This document shows positions 6,633-8,037 of a stretch of DNA of 8,037 bases, piece by piece. The translations under genes were made by a program, and so were the position numbers. Below the pieces are notes generated by a model. That model saw nothing but the letters and a program-made list of their open reading frames with translations, was not told where the DNA came from and did no database searches. Numbering within the stretch: the stretch's first letter is position 1; the number at the start of each line of letters is the position of its first letter. The stretch lies in assembly GCA_029260335.1 (NCBI GenBank), contig JAJDDL010000349.1, forward strand, positions 1 through 8,037, read 5' to 3'. The stretch is from Phycisphaerales bacterium (GTDB lineage Bacteria; Planctomycetota; Phycisphaerae; Phycisphaerales; UBA1924).

Positions 6633-8037
6633 TCATTCAGTCGTAGCCGATCGCTCGACAACACGGATGCGCCGTCGCAACCGCGCGGCTAGGCGAGCGC
6701 CTACTTGTAACTCTTCATCAACCACCTCGTGCGCTCCTCCTGCATGCAAGTCTTCAAACTGTCGGTGATACCGCGCACGAGCAATGATGTGGACATCCGG
6801 AGCGATCGATCTGATAAGAGCGACAATGGCGCAGGCAGTCGTCGGATCTGGAACCGTCACGACGGCGGCCGCAGCGGAAGTGATGCCAGCATGCTCAAGC
6901 ACATCCGCATGCACGGCATCACCGATGTGCGCTTCAAAGCCAAGTTGGCGTGCCGTGCGAATCATGCTTGGATTGAGATCGATCACGGCTACCCGGTCCG
7001 CCAATCGCTCAAGCGTCTGTCCGACTATCTGTCCGGCTGGCCCGAATCCAATGATAACCACGTGATTCTCTGGCGGAGCCTCGTCAGTGGGGTCGGAGAA
7101 AGAAGCCGGGGCGAGCAATTTGAGATTCTGCATGCGCGTGCTCGTGGCGACCGAGAGCGGCGGGGCCAGCGCAACGAGATAGGGCGTAAGGAACAGCGTC
7201 GCAATAGTCGCCGACACGATCAGCGCAAACAGATCTTCGCTGATGACGTTCCCGCGGCCCACCGCCGCAAGCACGAACGAGAACTCGCCGACTTGCCCGA
7301 GGCAGATGCCCGCCGCGAGGGCATTCATGTGGGTGAGATGAAAACGACGCAGGATCACCCAGATAATGATGGCCTTCCCCGCGACGATGGCCAGCACCAA
7401 TGCCAGCACCGCCGGCAGGTGTTGAACAAACCACGCGGGATCGCCGAGCATGCCGATAGAACTGAAGAACAACGTCACAAGCAGCGTACGAACCGAAGCG
7501 ATGTCCGCGCGAACCTGCGTGGCAAACGGCGATTCGGCCAGGAGCATCCCTGCCACGAAGGCGCCGAGGGCGGGTGAGAGGCCGAGCGAGTGCGCCCCCC
7601 ACGCCGAACCCAGCCCCGTGACGATCGCAAGAAGAATCGGCAGATCTCTGTTGCGCTGCAGCGATTCGAGATGGAGCACGCGAGGGACGACGCGGTTGAA
7701 CAGCAGGTGGAGCACGACAACAAGGACACATGCCCAACCGAGAGTTTTAAATACGTCCAAACCGACTTGTTGGAGCGAGCCCTCCCCGCCCAAGACCGTC
7801 ACCAACAGCACCAGGGGCACGACCGCGATGTCCTGCATGAGCAGGATTCCCAACGCGTGCCGCCCATGCGTGCTCTCGATCTCAGCACGCGACACCAGGA
7901 GACGGAGCACGCAGGCTGTGCTGCTCAACGCAACGATCGCCCCGATCGCTATCGCGGTGCGGAGGGGCATCCCAAAGGCGAGTGCCGCCGCGGCTCCAAG
8001 TCCCATCGTGACAACGACCTGCGCGGTTCCGCCGCCA
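6633..8037 (-). CDS. CPA2-family cation/proton antiporter with RCK (TrkA-N) domain, Kef-like; 5' end cut by window edge
   Basis: The frame is open to the window edge and ends at TGA (6635-6633), giving 467 visible codons. A Met codon at 8006 is internal: the ten codons before it (GGGTAQVVVT) read as the conserved CPA2 helix preceding MGLGAAAALAFGM, so the true start is beyond 8037. Numbering from that Met, recognisable CPA2 blocks are VALSSTACVLRLL (25-37), HGRHALGILLMQD (47-59, with the family QD pair), SPALGAFVAGMLLAESPF (144-161), LFFSSIGM (179-186) and GQVGEFSFVLA (237-247). After about eight visible membrane helices, an RCK_N domain begins at about 313, with nucleotide-binding GFGPAGQ (320-326), acidic Asp343 closing beta-2 and HIGDA (360-364). 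This suggests NAD(H)-type ligand gating of K+ or Na+ exchange for H+ in the inner membrane. The protein ends soon after RCK_N, with a short Arg-rich tail and no RCK_C domain. KefB/KefC-like glutathione gating cannot be judged from motifs alone. It converges on radA. Confidence 0.92.
   Translation of the reverse strand, partial: GGGTAQVVVTMGLGAAAALAFGMPLRTAIAIGAIVALSSTACVLRLLVSRAEIESTHGRHALGILLMQDIAVVPLVLLVTVLGGEGSLQQVGLDVFKTLGWACVLVVVLHLLFNRVVPRVLHLESLQRNRDLPILLAIVTGLGSAWGAHSLGLSPALGAFVAGMLLAESPFATQVRADIASVRTLLVTLFFSSIGMLGDPAWFVQHLPAVLALVLAIVAGKAIIIWVILRRFHLTHMNALAAGICLGQVGEFSFVLAAVGRGNVISEDLFALIVSATIATLFLTPYLVALAPPLSVATSTRMQNLKLLAPASFSDPTDEAPPENHVVIIGFGPAGQIVGQTLERLADRVAVIDLNPSMIRTARQLGFEAHIGDAVHADVLEHAGITSAAAAVVTVPDPTTACAIVALIRSIAPDVHIIARARYHRQFEDLHAGGAHEVVDEELQVGARLAARLRRRIRVVERSATTE

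Noticed and set aside
6391..6768. A 125-codon plus-strand frame running through the end of radA, the intergenic repeat and the antiporter 3' end.
   Set aside because: Its central part is simply the palindromic repeat translated (GGVNVGSPGCS... and ...TPEGVDE). It overlaps two real genes at its ends and has no start signal. It looks like the kind of spurious 'hypothetical protein' such repeats produce.
6729..7577. A 282-codon plus-strand frame antisense to the antiporter.
   Set aside because: The minus strand carries unmistakable CPA2 and RCK motifs. The plus-strand product is Arg/His-rich with no family features.
1..8037. Possible defence, toxin-antitoxin, prophage or CRISPR content.
   Set aside because: All coding space is taken by four genes with ordinary cellular families. 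There are no regularly spaced repeats, integrases, transposases, attachment sites or composition shifts.

Overview
The window is about 8 kb of high-GC bacterial chromosome, densely coded. It holds four protein genes, two of them cut by the window edges. Nothing marks it as phage, plasmid or a recent island: there is no integrase, transposase, tRNA or CRISPR array. Three features suggest a planctomycete-like (PVC-group) bacterium, perhaps Phycisphaerae: a very long AsmA-like protein, an extended LOG-family protein, and an intergenic palindromic repeat of a kind I associate with planctomycete and verrucomicrobial genomes. This placement is an inference; no rRNA or other taxonomic marker is present.

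Layout: (1) A minus-strand pair covers 1-4917. The upstream gene (793-4917) encodes a ~1374-residue membrane-anchored AsmA/TamB/YhdP-like protein. It is followed after 27 bp by a LOG-family (TIGR00730-type) Rossmann-fold protein (765 down to 1), whose 3' end lies outside the window. They probably form one transcription unit. (2) A ~125-bp divergent intergenic region (4918-5042) separates this pair from (3) radA on the plus strand (5043-6449), a complete DNA-repair/recombination helicase. (4) A 183-bp convergent intergenic region (6450-6632) carries a structured palindromic element (6472-6565). (5) A minus-strand CPA2-type cation/proton antiporter with a C-terminal RCK (TrkA-N) domain (6633 to beyond 8037) has its 5' end outside the window.

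The genes do not form an obvious single pathway. The AsmA-like protein points to envelope lipid homeostasis in a diderm cell, the antiporter to ion/pH homeostasis, RadA to recombination, and the LOG protein to nucleotide/cytokinin-type phosphoribohydrolase chemistry. I see no convincing new defence or mobile system. The items most worth following up are the structured intergenic repeat, the giant AsmA-like protein with its LOG partner, and the radA upstream region, which has no Shine-Dalgarno sequence and perhaps a very short leader.
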